A stretch of 64,000 bases of DNA, from positions 53,693,551-53,757,550 of the forward strand of contig JAZBQD010000030.1 in NCBI GenBank assembly GCA_036583965.1, given 5' to 3'. This stretch comes from Prunella strophiata (Eukaryota > Chordata > Aves > Passeriformes > Prunellidae). The notes under the pieces are model-generated. The model was not told the origin of the DNA. It saw only the letters and a program-made list of their open reading frames with translations, and did not search any database. Positions 28,101-38,220 of this stretch are shown here, piece after piece. The translations under genes were made by a program, and so were the position numbers. The number at the start of each line of letters is the position of its first letter. Position 1 is the first letter of the stretch.

Positions 28101-31100
28101 AGATGTGATTTTTCTTCCCTTTAATTTCTCTGTCTGTCACAGGACTCAAGAGCTTATTACCATTTGCTGAACCAAGTTGCCCCCAAGGGAGATGAAGAAG
28201 GCATTCCAGCTATTACTATTGACATGTCAGGATTAAAGGTAAGATGAGATAAGTTTGGAGTAAATGCCAATATTTTCTGTCCATTACTTGCATTGCCGGC
28301 CAACACAGGGCTGCACTGGGATGTCAGAACCAGCAAATTCTTTCTTGCATTGCAACACGATCTTGTAAATCAGAAATCAAAGCTTCCAAAGAATTAAACT
28401 ATGTGTTTGGATTTTTGTTAGATAATAACTCTGAAACTTCAGCAACCAGTTAATTGCACTGATAAACTACTAGCATGTAACAAGTGTATTTAAATACATT
28501 TATCTGTGAATTTCATCAAACCGTCACATTTATATGGAATATGACTGTAAAAGCAATATGGTGAGGTGGTTGAAATGTAGGCAAAGCCCATTTGAAAACA
28601 CAGACTTGCCATTAGTACAAGTGGGAATGGGAATAACTGTAAATCCATCAAGGAGCTGCTTTGGCAGCTGGATGCCCACAAGGAGGCCCGGGTGGGTGTG
28701 GGTAGAGAGCTGGTGTGGGTGAGGCTGAGGTCCCGTTTGTGCCGGGCAGGAGAAGGACGATGTGCAGCGGGCCGAGTGCATGCTGCAGCAGGCCGAGCGC
28801 CTCGGCTGCCGCCAGTTCGTCACCGCCACCGACGTCGTCCGCGGCAACCCCAAGCTCAACCTGGCCTTCATCGCCAACTTGTTCAACAAATACCCTGCCC
28901 TGCATAAGCCAGAGAAGCAGGATGTCGACTGGGGCTCCATTGAAGGTCAGGAAAATGCAAATATCGCGCGGTGCACCGTGATGTTTCCCATGTGTTTTTC
29001 TTCCTGTTCATGGTTCAGTGCGCTGTAAATTCAGTTAGGGTTTTCTTCCCAAAACACATTACTGAAGTGTGGTGTTCTGGCCTTTGATTGATGTGTCTGC
29101 TGTTTTAGGTGAGACAAGGGAAGAAAGAACATTTAGGAACTGGATGAACTCCCTTGGCGTTAATCCACACTGTAAATCACTTGTATAGGTAAGATGAGGT
29201 ATTACACTTCCTTCAGATGATAAATACAGCCAGCAAGTTGTTTGCAAGAACATAAAAACTTCTGGGCTCTGTAAGAATATATGCTGCTTTGTGTTTCCCA
29301 GGAAACTAAGTTTACCTCTGCTAATAGTTGAATCGTGTTTCTTTCCCCTGTTCTTTGGACAATGATATATCTTTTTTGTTGTTTTCAGTGACCTGTCAGA
29401 TGCCTTGGTTATCTTCCAACTCTATGAAAAGATCAAAGTGCCAGTAGACTGGAACAGGGTGAACAAACCACCATATCCTAAACTGGGTGGCAACATGAAG
29501 AAGGTACAAAAAGCTAGAATAGCTCCAGTGGTGATGCCTCATCCTCAGTGAATGCCTAAATAATTTCAAACAGCAATGTGGGTATTCATGTTGCTCTCCA
29601 GTCCCAAGGACAGCACCTTAAATTATTTTTGTGCTTAGTCAGTGGATAATTTTTCATTCTGAAAAAGAAGTATACATTAGACTCACTTGCTCTGCTGGCA
29701 GGGGAAAAATATTTGTTAAGTAAAAAGACTTGACAACTTTTATATCAGTATTTAGAAACTGTATTTGCAGATCCCTTTTGCTCCTGCTTTAGGCACTGAT
29801 TGTAATGCATTTGGACCGTGAGATGCATGGCACCAGCTTAATTGCAGCTGTCTGGATCACTGCCCTCCACATCAAATGAAGACAGTGATGATAAGCATTC
29901 TTGATCAGATGCATCAAGAACCGATCACACAGTTGCTGCTAAATGCAAAGCTTTCTCCCACCTATCTGGATGAGTAATTGCATCCAGTTAGACCAGAGTG
30001 ATCAACCAATCTAAAATATTGGCTGGGACACTAATCTTTTGTCTCAGTGCAAAGCCATAATGCTGGGGATACCCATGAGCCACACATTTTTGTTTTCCAG
30101 GGTAATCTGCTTTTCAGGCCCTGATAATGAAGTATAGCATTTTCTTCTTTCTTAAACGTTCAGAATGGTATTTTTGGGATGGATCTGCCTGCTGGTAGTC
30201 AATCAACTGTTTTATCACATAGCCCCAATGTTCCTGTTTGCCCAGGAAGGATCTGGGCTGAGCGATCCAAAGAATTTAAAGTAATAGTGTCTTGTCTTCC
30301 TTCTTTCTTTTTCCCTCTATTTTTGACCCATTAACAGCTTGAAAACTGCAACTATGCAGTGGAACTGGGAAAGAATCAAGCCAAATTTTCCCTTGTCGGC
30401 ATTGGTGGGCAAGATCTGAATGAAGGAAACCGTACGCTCACGCTGGCCCTTATCTGGCAGCTGATGAGAAGGTAGGTGAGGCAGCCACAAGCCTCAGAGC
30501 ATTTTGGTGTGCTCAGTTTGCATTGCAGGAGTTTCTTGATGCCCTCACTGAGGAGGCTCTACAGGCTACAGCCTTCTCACTCCTCTGTTTGCACTGCAGT
30601 GCCAGGGCACAGTGACCTTCTGCTCACTCCTAGCTAAGGGTGTTATCATATCTTGTGGGCAAAGCCATTACAGGCAGCTCATGCAGAAGATTATTATTGT
30701 CACTATCTGCATAGCAAGAAGAAATGTTTATTGCATAGATGAGAGGAAAAGAAGTTAAAAGGTCTCTGTATCAGGGAACGGGGACAGTGTCCCAGAAACA
30801 AGGAATTAAAGCAGGAGTTTTGTAAGCTGCTCCCTGAATGGGCATAACTAAGTACCTCTCCCCATTTTAATGTAATTCTCTGTGTGTGCATGTTTCTGTG
30901 TTTAAGAGTGCCATAACTGAAAGAAAAGAGCCCCAATAGTGAGGTACTGAATACAAACTGAATTCAGACTATAAAGAAAGGTATAGGTTTATCAGTAAGG
31001 TAGTTAAAATAGGGATGAGGTAACTACTTACCATCAGTTTGGGATATCTTTCCAAGGTGTATGCTGATGTATAAGCAAAATAATCCAGGCTTGTTTTTAT

Positions 31101-34100
31101 GCAGAAGGTCAGTCTTAGGTGAGCAGAAGGATTCCCTTCTATCTCTAAAATCAGTGATTATTTTTTAAGCACTATGAGGATGAGTAATTTACAATGAGGT
31201 ACATTAAAAGGAATTCCAGGAATTTTAAGTAACCAAAACTTTTAACATTCCCAAAACAGTGATTGAAGAATTGGGGATGAATTAAACTCCTTAGATTAAT
31301 AATTGTGTGATAATATAAATCATATGCACTGTGAGTGTGTGTGAGGCAGAGGAATATCAGATCATTGGGATGATTCCAGACAAGCTGTGCACACAGAGAA
31401 CAGTTCTGAGGTTACAGCAGACTTTGAGCAAATATCCTGGCTTCCCTCCTAAGGTACACCCTGAATATCCTGGAAGACATTGGTGGTGGAGAGAAGGTCA
31501 ATGATGAAATCATTGTCAGCTGGGTCAATGAAACACTCACTGCAGCTGGGAAGGATTCAATCATCTCCAGTTTCAAGGTATAGGTTTTTTCAGAAATCTC
31601 TGCTCAGGAATCTCTTATTCAATGTGTTTGTGTGGGTGATACGTAAATGTGTGCATGCATATACACACACACTCTACATTGTGATATAACTCACTGTATA
31701 GGTTGATTATTTTTCATTTCCTTTTAAAAGCTTGTTCAAGTACACAGGTTTTATTCAAGGGGCTTTATTGTGGAAAAGTAATAGAAGTATGATATGAACA
31801 CTACAGGAAACACCTTGAATTCCAGTTTGTCTTGGGAAATCAAAGGACAGAGACAGGAATGATGACTGGAATTAAGAAAGAACTGCTGTGCTGTTGGTTA
31901 TGAATCAACAGCAATTACAAATGACAATATTAAAATGAACAATAGCAATACATTTATAACCTGGTAGTACCATCCAGGGGTGCTTTGCCCTGTTTTGCAA
32001 GGTACCATACAAACACAGAGATGGACCGGTTCTAGAGTGCTTCCAGTTGCACTAACATATTTATGACACTTCCCAAGCCAGGGAACACTCAGTGGATATA
32101 AATCAGCAGATTGCACCAGGCGAGAGCAGATCCATCAAACTTCATGTAATGAGTTTAGGAATCACACAGCTGGTCCCCCTCACCCCTCCCATCAGTAGAT
32201 GTCTATCAGTGTCATCTCCCCACAGGAAGCAAATGCACTAGCCCTGCACCCCATCTTTTGCTTTAATGACATTGTATTCTATGACAAGGTGACCTGCTTC
32301 ATGGATGAGGGGAAGGCTGTGGTTGTTGTCTACCTGGATTTTAGTGAAGCCTTTGACAATGTTTACCCCAACATCCTCCTGGAGAAACTGGCTGCACATA
32401 GCTTGGACAGTTGCACTGTTTGCTGGGTGAAAACTGGATGGCCAGGCCCAGAGAGTGGTGGTGAACAGAGTTACATCCAGCTGGCAGCTGTTGTGCCCCC
32501 AGGGCTCAGTTTTGGGGCCATTTAACATCTTTATTGATGGTCTGGACAAGCAGATCAACTGCATCTTCAGTCAGGGGACACCAAGCTGGGTGGGAATGTC
32601 AATCTGCTGGAAGGCAGGAAGGCTCTGCAGAGGGATCTGGACAGGCTGGACTGATGGACCAAGGCCAGTTGTATGAGGTTCAATGAGGCCAAGTGCTGGG
32701 TCCTGTACTCGTATCACAACAACCCCGGCAGTTCTACCGGCTTGGGGCAGAGTGGCTGGAAAGCTGCCCAGCAAGAAAGGACCTGGGGGTGCTGGCCAAC
32801 AGTGGCTGAACATGAGCCACTGTGTGCCCAAGTAGCCAAGAAGGCCAGTGGCATCCTGGCCTGGATCAGCAATAGTGTGGCCAGCAGGGATTGTCCCCTG
32901 TACTCAGCCACACCTTGAATCCTGGGTCCAGTTCTGGGCCCCTCACTGCAAGAAAGACATTGAGGTGCTGGAGTGTGTCTGAAAGGCAGCAAAGCTGAGA
33001 AAGGCTCTGGAACATAAATCCTATGAGGAGCAGCTGAGAGAGCTGGGGTGTTTAGCAAGGAGAAAAGGAGGCTCAGGGGAGACATTATCACTCTCTATAA
33101 CTGCCTGAAAGGAGGATGTAGCCAGGTGGGGCTCAGCCTCTTCTCCCAGATAACCAGTGATAGGACAAGAGGAAATGGTCTTGAGTTTGCAAATGGCCAG
33201 GGAAAGTTTAGACTGGATATTAGGGGAAGTTTCTTCCCTCAAAGGGTTGTCAAACCCTGGAACAGGCTGTCTAGCAAAGTAAGTCACCATTACTGGAGGA
33301 TTTAAAAAATGTGTAGATGTGGTGCTTAGGGACATGATTTAGTGGTAGACTGGGAAGTGCTAGATTAAGGGTGGACTTGATCATAAAAATATTTTCCAAC
33401 CTGAATGATTCTATAATGTTTCATCCCTTGGGTTAAACAAAAAGTCTAGAAAGAGTTCTTACTCTACCTTAGATAAAAAAAATATTCTAAGCAGCCCTTT
33501 GTGAAGATCTAAATGGTATTTGACTGAACTGTCCATTGCCCTTGAGTCTAGACTCTGGCTTTGTGGGAGTTCTGTCATCCTGTTCTTGCATTTAATTTTA
33601 TTTTTCGTCTATGCAGGATAGCAAAATCAGCACCAGCATGCCAGTCCTGGATCTCATTGATGCCATTCAGCCAGGGTCAATCAACTACGACCTCTTGAAA
33701 ACAGACGACCTGAATGAAGAGGAGAAACTAAATAATGCTAAGTATGTTTCTGCCAAGTGGCACTTAGCCTGAGTTACCTGCTCAGGCTGGCCTAACTCTG
33801 TCTTTATAAAACTACTTTGCTGTCATTTTCATCTGGCACAAGCTCATGTGAGAAATACCACCCTGAGTTAGAAGCATGAAGGTTGGGAGTTAGGTAGTAA
33901 AGAGTATCAATGGAAATGCAGTGTGTAATTTTGTAGTTCCTGCTTCATAAATCCCTTGAAAGGATTGAAATCACTTGGTTTCACAAGCTCCTATTTTCCC
34001 ATATTAAATTTAAAATTCTTTCAGAGATCAGGGAACAATGCCAACAAACAGTGAACAGGGATTAGTGACAGCTCTTCAGTCACCTATAGGTAGAACAAGG

Positions 34101-35271
34101 ACATATTTAAGAGAGAAAGGGGAGGACAGGATTCATGCCTGAAAAACTGCTTCTCTAGATGTGGATATTGATTTTTTTTCCCCTGAATGCAAACGATTTC
34201 CTAGCAGAGAGTCAATTCTGGGGGCATCTCCCTCTCCTTTCAGAGTTACACAGATTACCTCCTGGTCTGATCATCAGTTTACCTTCTCCTTTTCTATGCA
34301 GTAACTACAAAGGAGAAAAGGATGGCTGTAAAGCAATCAGAGCTGCCATTATTTTTGTAAAGACTTTTCCCACTGTTCTTTTTCCTTCCATTTCCTACCA
34401 TCTGTTCTCTTTCTTTTCTTGCAATCCTATGTGTGCTTTTCTCTGTACTTTATTTCTTCATTTCTCTGCTGTTCTTTTCCTCATTTCCCACCCCTGTTCC
34501 CCCAAGTTCCCAATGCTTTTCTGCATTTTGGGGAAAATTTCACAAAAATTGTACTGTGCTCTGAAGTGGAAAGAACCTGGGATTTTCTAGCTTTTTTTAA
34601 TTGGGAAAAATAGAGAAGAGACAAACTCACTGGAGAACGACCAGTGGCTCTGAGCAGGGAGATGGGAATGTCAACTTGCACTTCTTGGGTATGACTGAAA
34701 CAAGTCCCCAAATGTTGATTTCCAACAACATGGAATTCCACTGTCATCAGCCTTCTGCTTCTATCCTTGCAAGTTTGTTTATGTGCAAAGTCTGAGTCTC
34801 AGAGATTGAGGGGGAGCAAGATCATAATGGTTGGTTTTGAGGATAATCTTTCAGGGGATGGAAGATTAAATATTTCATACCAGGATCTGACCTGCAGTCT
34901 CCCATTCTGCAGGTAATCAGTGCTCTAACCATCAGGGAATACACTCTGCCTTTTATTAGAAATGTAGTTCTTTATGAACCTGTCTCATACATTCCTATAG
35001 AAAAGTTCAACTTTGGTAAATCAGTGAAACCCACTCTGGTATTGATCATGTAAAACACTTAACAGGGGGGAAATTATTGCTACTACACTAATTTCTGTCT
35101 TTATTTTTTCCTTTTTTTCTCCCACCCCTGCAATGCAGATACGCTATCTCTATGGCAAGAAAAATTGGAGCAAGAGTCTATGCCCTTCCAGAAGACCTGG
35201 TTGAAGTAAAACCCAAAATGGTCATGACAGTGTTTGCTTGCCTTATGGGAAAAGGAATGAAGAAAGTTTAA
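16035..35271 (+). CDS. LCP1: LCP1, L-plastin (plastin-2), actin-bundling protein; 15 coding exons
   Basis: L-plastin is a cytosolic, calcium-regulated protein that cross-links actin filaments in leukocytes. Coding exons: 16035-16101, 17929-18080, 18777-18908, 19848-19980, 20580-20661, 22739-22904, 25951-26093, 28143-28238, 28750-28945, 29109-29188, 29389-29503, 30338-30471, 31454-31577, 33617-33741, 35139-35271. All have AG/GT borders with matching phases. Discounting three one-base insertions (two in 18777-18908, one in 29109-29188) the product is 624 aa, against 627 in human. From residue 74 on, the length equals the human length exactly (551). The layout is two EF-hands (about residues 12-73), then two actin-binding domains of two calponin-homology domains each (about 117-375 and 390-621). 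Sequence such as [20 protein letters not shown] marks LCP1 rather than PLS1 or PLS3. As printed, the reading frame is broken at the insertions. The second EF-hand loop lacks four residues. Confidence 0.96.
16836..17000 (-). mobile_element. CR1 LINE fragment, minus orientation
   Basis: In LCP1 intron 2 the plus strand reads 'cacagaatcctagcatggct', 'ggaagggaccttaaagat', then 'ccatggcagggacaccttcc', the reverse complement of the CR1 3' end seen in many songbird copies. It is short and 5'-truncated. Its right border is approximate. Confidence 0.8.
17929..18080 (+). CDS. LCP1: LCP1 exon 3: EF-hand 1 loop and EF-hand 2
   Basis: Acceptor ctttgcag, donor gtaagt. It codes residues 23-73. The EF-1 loop reads [12 protein letters not shown] (position 3 is Ser, position 12 is Asp). 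The EF-2 region reads [15 protein letters not shown], four residues shorter than human, so the acidic residues normally at loop positions 1 and 3 are missing. The reading frame is intact. Confidence 0.95.
18777..18908 (+). CDS. LCP1: LCP1 exon 4, carries two one-base insertions
   Basis: The exon starts in phase 0 with [20 protein letters not shown] and matches plastin up to the GGT at 18861-18866. One extra base near 18867 and another near 18892 then break the frame. Removing one at each place gives the family sequence [13 protein letters not shown] and the phase-1 exit that the next exon needs. The exon is 132 bp where 130 are expected. Confidence 0.92.
19848..19980 (+). CDS. LCP1: LCP1 exon 5: start of CH domain 1
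   Basis: Acceptor tccacag, donor gtaatg. It codes [20 protein letters not shown] and onward to VGDGIVLC, the beginning of the first calponin-homology domain of actin-binding domain 1. No frame problem. Confidence 0.96.
20580..20661 (+). CDS. LCP1: LCP1 exon 6: CH domain 1
   Basis: Acceptor tatttccag, donor gtactt. It codes [20 protein letters not shown] and LTPFTIQ, close to identical to human L-plastin. It enters in phase 2 and ends in phase 0. Confidence 0.96.
22490..22605 (+). mobile_element. CR1 LINE fragment, plus orientation
   Basis: In LCP1 intron 6, 'ggctgcatcacaagaactgt' and 'ggccagcaggtcaagggagg' followed by 'cacccacctggagcactgc' match the CR1 3' coding region. No 3' end is seen. 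It lies just upstream of LCP1 exon 7. Confidence 0.75.
22739..22904 (+). CDS. LCP1: LCP1 exon 7: end of CH domain 1
   Basis: Acceptor ctccctag, donor gtatgt. It codes [20 protein letters not shown], then [20 protein letters not shown], the conserved C-terminal half of CH1. It ends in phase 1. No disruption. Confidence 0.97.
23262..23800 (-). mobile_element. CR1 LINE copy, minus orientation
   Basis: In LCP1 intron 7 the plus strand starts 'tagaatcatagaataattta' and continues with the reverse complement of CR1 3' sequence ('ggagccagaaactggacaca' near 23741). A T-run near 23457-23470 interrupts it. It is diverged and has no useful coding frame. Confidence 0.82.
25185..25690 (+). mobile_element. 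CR1 LINE copy, 3' part, plus orientation
   Basis: In LCP1 intron 7 the sequence runs through the CR1 C-terminal coding region ([27 protein letters not shown]) and then 3' sequence up to about 25690. Stops and indels break the frame. It faces the minus-strand copy at 23.3-23.8 kb. Confidence 0.82.
25951..26093 (+). CDS. LCP1: LCP1 exon 8: linker and start of CH domain 2
   Basis: Acceptor tcctgcttag, donor gtatga. It codes [20 protein letters not shown] and then [17 protein letters not shown], the entry to the second calponin-homology domain. It ends in phase 0 after SDIK. Confidence 0.97.
27026..27059. repeat. A-rich low-complexity run
   Basis: A run of about 16 A, then CC, then about nine A, lies in LCP1 intron 8. 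It may be a retroposon tail, but I recognise no element body upstream. Confidence 0.6.
27775..27798 (+). CDS. LCP1: Candidate 24-nt in-frame microexon of LCP1
   Basis: Inside intron 8 a 24-nt segment coding TDFYSIIK is bounded by a pyrimidine-rich tract ending ctcggcag and a donor gtatgc. Both sides are phase 0, matching exons 8 and 9, so including it would add eight residues inside CH2 with no frame change. Human LCP1 as I know it lacks this segment. Short AG-GT pairs arise by chance, so this is a candidate only. Confidence 0.25.
28143..28238 (+). CDS. LCP1: LCP1 exon 9: CH domain 2
   Basis: Acceptor ctgtcacag, donor gtaaga, phase 0 on both sides, 32 codons. It codes [20 protein letters not shown] and ITIDMSGLK, matching L-plastin. 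Confidence 0.96.
28750..28945 (+). CDS. LCP1: LCP1 exon 10: end of CH domain 2
   Basis: Acceptor gccgggcag, donor gtcagg. It codes [20 protein letters not shown], then [20 protein letters not shown]. It is unusually GC-rich compared with the surrounding exons, with several CpGs. It ends in phase 1. Confidence 0.97.
29109..29188 (+). CDS. LCP1: LCP1 exon 11, carries a one-base insertion
   Basis: Acceptor gttttag, donor gtaaga. It codes [20 protein letters not shown] (start of actin-binding domain 2), then an extra T at about 29171 turns the expected HVNHLYS ending into a frame that runs into TAG at the exon end. Removing it restores the family sequence and the phase of the next exon (79 bp instead of 80). 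Confidence 0.93.
29389..29503 (+). CDS. LCP1: LCP1 exon 12: CH domain 3
   Basis: Acceptor gttttcag, donor gtacaa. It codes [20 protein letters not shown] and [13 protein letters not shown], strongly conserved in plastins. It ends in phase 0. Confidence 0.97.
30338..30471 (+). CDS. LCP1: LCP1 exon 13: end of CH domain 3
   Basis: Acceptor ttaacag, donor gtaggt. It codes [20 protein letters not shown], then [20 protein letters not shown], the CH3 C-terminal helices. It ends in phase 2. Confidence 0.97.
31454..31577 (+). CDS. LCP1: LCP1 exon 14: start of CH domain 4
   Basis: Acceptor cctaag, donor gtatag. It codes [20 protein letters not shown] and [15 protein letters not shown]. It ends in phase 0. 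Confidence 0.96.
32226..33418 (+). mobile_element. CR1 LINE, 5'-truncated, with reverse-transcriptase remnant
   Basis: It lies in LCP1 intron 14. It includes the reverse-transcriptase block ([20 protein letters not shown]), the region that would hold the catalytic Asp pair, the C-terminal block ([20 protein letters not shown]) and the 3' end 'ccaacctgaatgattctat' near 33416. The frame is broken several times. Around 32570-32590 the Asp-Asp motif reads as Gly-Asp, so it cannot be an active enzyme. It is the longest CR1 copy in the window, in sense with LCP1. Confidence 0.92.
33617..33741 (+). CDS. LCP1: LCP1 exon 15: CH domain 4
   Basis: Acceptor tatgcag, donor gtatgt. It codes [20 protein letters not shown] and [18 protein letters not shown]. 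It lies just downstream of a CR1 copy in intron 14. It ends in phase 2. Confidence 0.97.
34876..34940 (-). repeat. tRNA-like remnant (degraded tRNA pseudogene or tRNA-derived SINE)
   Basis: The minus strand reads 'gatggttagagcactgatta', resembling an A box, and about 35 nt later 'ctgcaggtcagatcct', resembling a B box with one base missing. No complete cloverleaf with a sound acceptor stem is visible. Intron 15 of LCP1. Confidence 0.35.
35139..35271 (+). CDS. LCP1: LCP1 exon 16: C-terminus and stop
   Basis: Acceptor aatgcag. It codes [20 protein letters not shown], then [19 protein letters not shown] and TAA at 35269-35271. The C-terminus is the normal plastin ending. Confidence 0.97.
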
Positions 35272-36565
35272 AGCACAAAAGACTTGCACTGATGCCTGTT
35301 ATTCACCCTTTAGATTCCTTCGAACTGGATGCTGTTCTCTGTATCAAATAAATATGCAGGGTGCTCATGCTTTTAGGGCATGAATGGTTCCAGGTCATAC
35401 AGAAGTTGTGTATTCACATGTATCCAGGAAATACTTTGTTGCTTGATTTCTTTGCCTTATCTTTCCACTTTGCATTTCATATTCCTAAACAGGCTTCTGA
35501 CACTGAGGCCTAAGCATATCCTTTCATTAATGGATACCAGGGTTTTCTGTGGAGGTCATGCAGTGACAGACAGCCTTTTAGGACTATGAAATGTTATACT
35601 CTGCTTCTGCCTGAAAATGTCGTCATGCTTTTTGTAGCATTTCTGCCATACTTACCTTCAGTTTGCACCTGGGATAACAAAACAGGTTTCCTCAAGCCAA
35701 TGCAAGTAGTAATGACTATTTCTGGAGCAGTAGAATCCTCTGAGGAAATTCTTGTGGAAAGAAAGAAGTGTTTGGTGTCTGTGATGTGTTGCTGGTATGT
35801 AAACTGAGCAGTACTTTTCCCTGCAAGTTATGCCTCTGCCATCTGTGGCATTACTCACAGATTACATTACTGCTCACCAAAAAAACCACACTGCAGCCTG
35901 CTCCTCCAAGAACATCCAAACTCTGGAACCTTTGCAACAAACACTCTCCAAGGGATAATTCATTTTTATGTCATAATACAACTTTAAAAAGATTGCAAAG
36001 CATGATAGAAATGAAAGCCATGTTAAAGAAACTAAGGGAATGTACTCAGTAGCAATACAATGAGAAGTGAACAAAGGGATGCAGAATGACATATTTATGT
36101 AGACAATAAAAATTCAACTGTTAACTTCACAGACTTGCACTCAAGGGGCTGTGGCTCTGATTCAGGAGAGCATTTATGCCTGTGCTAGCATAAGAAACAC
36201 ATACTAAAATGCTCCCCTGAACCCAGGCTGGGATCCTCAACAGAGCTAAATCAGCTTTGCTTTGCGGCTAACAAGGCACTGTAAATTTGCCTCAGTTGAG
36301 GTCCTAGCCCTGTCTGTGGATAGTCAGTGGGATATATTTGCACTGAATCTCTTCCTTGGCATGAGACATTTACTGGCCTTTATGTGGATTTTACTGTGGT
36401 GAAATGCAGAAGGAGGGAATTTTGCCTTAATTGCAATCCCGTTGACATCAGTTCTCTCCCTCTCCCCCTCCCTTTCCTCCAGCCCTTCAGAACTGCCTTA
36501 ACAAAGAACCAATATTCTATGACATGAGAAATCTCTCCAAATAAAGTGTTCTATAAAGCCAAATG
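35272..36565 (+). other. LCP1: LCP1 3' untranslated region (probable)
   Basis: Non-coding, AT-rich sequence follows the stop. Poly(A) signals AATAAA occur at 35347-35352 and 36540-36545, with another near 36105. The last is followed by a GU-rich stretch around 36600. The human 3'UTR is over 1 kb, so the distal site is plausible and the proximal site would give a very short form. The end is inferred. Confidence 0.5.
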
Positions 36566-37869
36566 TGTAGTCCTTGCTTTTAGCAGTGGATGTGCTAGGC
36601 CGTGTGTGTCATGGAGCTGAAATGGGGACAGAGGTAAAAATAATCTGTGGGCTCACCAAAAATGTGTCTTCTGCATTGTTATTGAAACCATAGATTGCAG
36701 AGAATGGAAAGAATTATTTCCTAGGCCATTTGTGAAAATGCCAGTCTGTGACACTGCCAAAGATGGGACATTGTTCTGGCTGGACTTCCAGCATGATTTC
36801 CCCTTTTGGTTGGGCAGTGCACCCCATTTGGTGCATCCTCTTCCTTTGCCCAGGCACCCATAAATTTTGCTTCCTTAAGCATTCTGCAATGCAAATATGC
36901 TGCTTTGTTTCTAGCAGGAATGGACAGATCCTGATCCTGATCAGATCTGACTGCCCTGTTCCTCTTAAGAATTTAATACAGGATGGGAAAAGTACAGCAT
37001 CCTGAAACCCATTCTGTCTGGTCCCAGTGCTTCCAGAGGAGGAGAACATCCAAAGTGTTACTACAATGGAGATGTCACCCCAGCTTATTGCTCAGGAAGG
37101 GGGAGTTGTGAGACCATGGCCCCTACACCACTCCTCCTCTTTTCAGGTGTTGCCCCTGCTGTTGCCAGAGAAGAGGGGTGGCACTGAAAAGGCTGCTCCT
37201 CTCCCCTTGTGATTGACTTGAGAGTCCTTCAGAGGTAAACCAGAGAGAGGAAACTCTGACTGCAGAGCTTCTCTCATCTCAGCTTCTGCATCTTCTCTCT
37301 CTCAGCTTCTCGTCTTCATCTCATGGGATGACCATGTTTTGTGTGAGTCGCATGCACCTGTGTGCGTTTGCAAAATGAAGAGGCCATTTTTTCTTGGATA
37401 AATGGTGCAGATCTGAAAGCACTGGGTCATCCTGTCTGAAGAAAGCCCTGCCTCAGGTTCCTTGTTTCAGGGAGATGGTCTCACCCCAGACTCAGGGGCA
37501 GTCGTGAAGGATGAAGTAGATGACAGATTGGAAGTGGCAGCAGAACCAGGGTGAGAAGGATGGCTTTTCCCTTGATCCCAAATGAATGCAGTCATTTGCC
37601 ATCCCCAGAGAGTAGAAGGGATTTTCAGGCATTTTCCATTCACCAGCTCTTAGCAACTCGGCTTTTTTGCACAGGGGTAGGATTTTTAGAGGAGTCTGCT
37701 GAGATCGGCAGAGAGGAAGCTTCCATACATCATGCATTTCCACTAGGCAAGGCGTACGACTTCAGGGGCTCTGGGGACTGAAAGCTGCTTCTCCCTCAGG
37801 CTCTGGAGAGGGGCCAGGTGATGTACGGTGTTATTTGAGCCATGTTTTGTGGAAGGGGCTGCTTTTCCT

Positions 37870-38220
37870 CCTCCTCAGCATCCCAGCACCCTGGCAGGCA
37901 TCCCTCCCCGCAGGTGCAGCCTCGCTGAGCGGCAGCCCGCACTCTGCAGCGGGGACAGGCCACCCACGAGGTGGCACTCGCTGCCCCCGGAGCTCCCGAC
38001 ACCCGCAGGCAGCAGCGCCAGCAGCGCCATCCTCTGAGGAACGCAGAAAAAATTGGATGCTGAGCTCTCGGCACAAAGCCAGCACTCGCCAGTGCGAGAA
38101 AGGGAGTAAGTGCTGCTGGCAGGGATTCCACAGTAAATACCTCCCACATCTTCAGCCCTGGCTCCGGAATCTCACTTGAAAAACAAATCTGTCGCGGCCC
38201 CGAAGGTGTGGGAATGGCTG
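37870..38220. promoter_or_regulatory. Isolated CpG-rich patch, possible regulatory element
   Basis: About 20 CpG dinucleotides occur in roughly 330 bp, GC-rich in an otherwise CpG-poor 9-kb intergenic stretch. No recognisable coding exon, TATA box or splice donor stands out. It may be an orphan CpG island, an enhancer or the promoter of a non-coding transcript. Confidence 0.4.

Noticed and set aside
16035..35271. LCP1 as a pseudogene because of frameshifts
   Set aside because: All 15 coding exons, introns and splice sites are intact, so it is not processed. The only lesions are three one-base insertions, and conservation is high to the last codon.
16035..35271. PLS1 or PLS3 instead of LCP1
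   Set aside because: The exon 10 sequence matches L-plastin most closely and the neighbour is CPB2, as at the human LCP1 locus.
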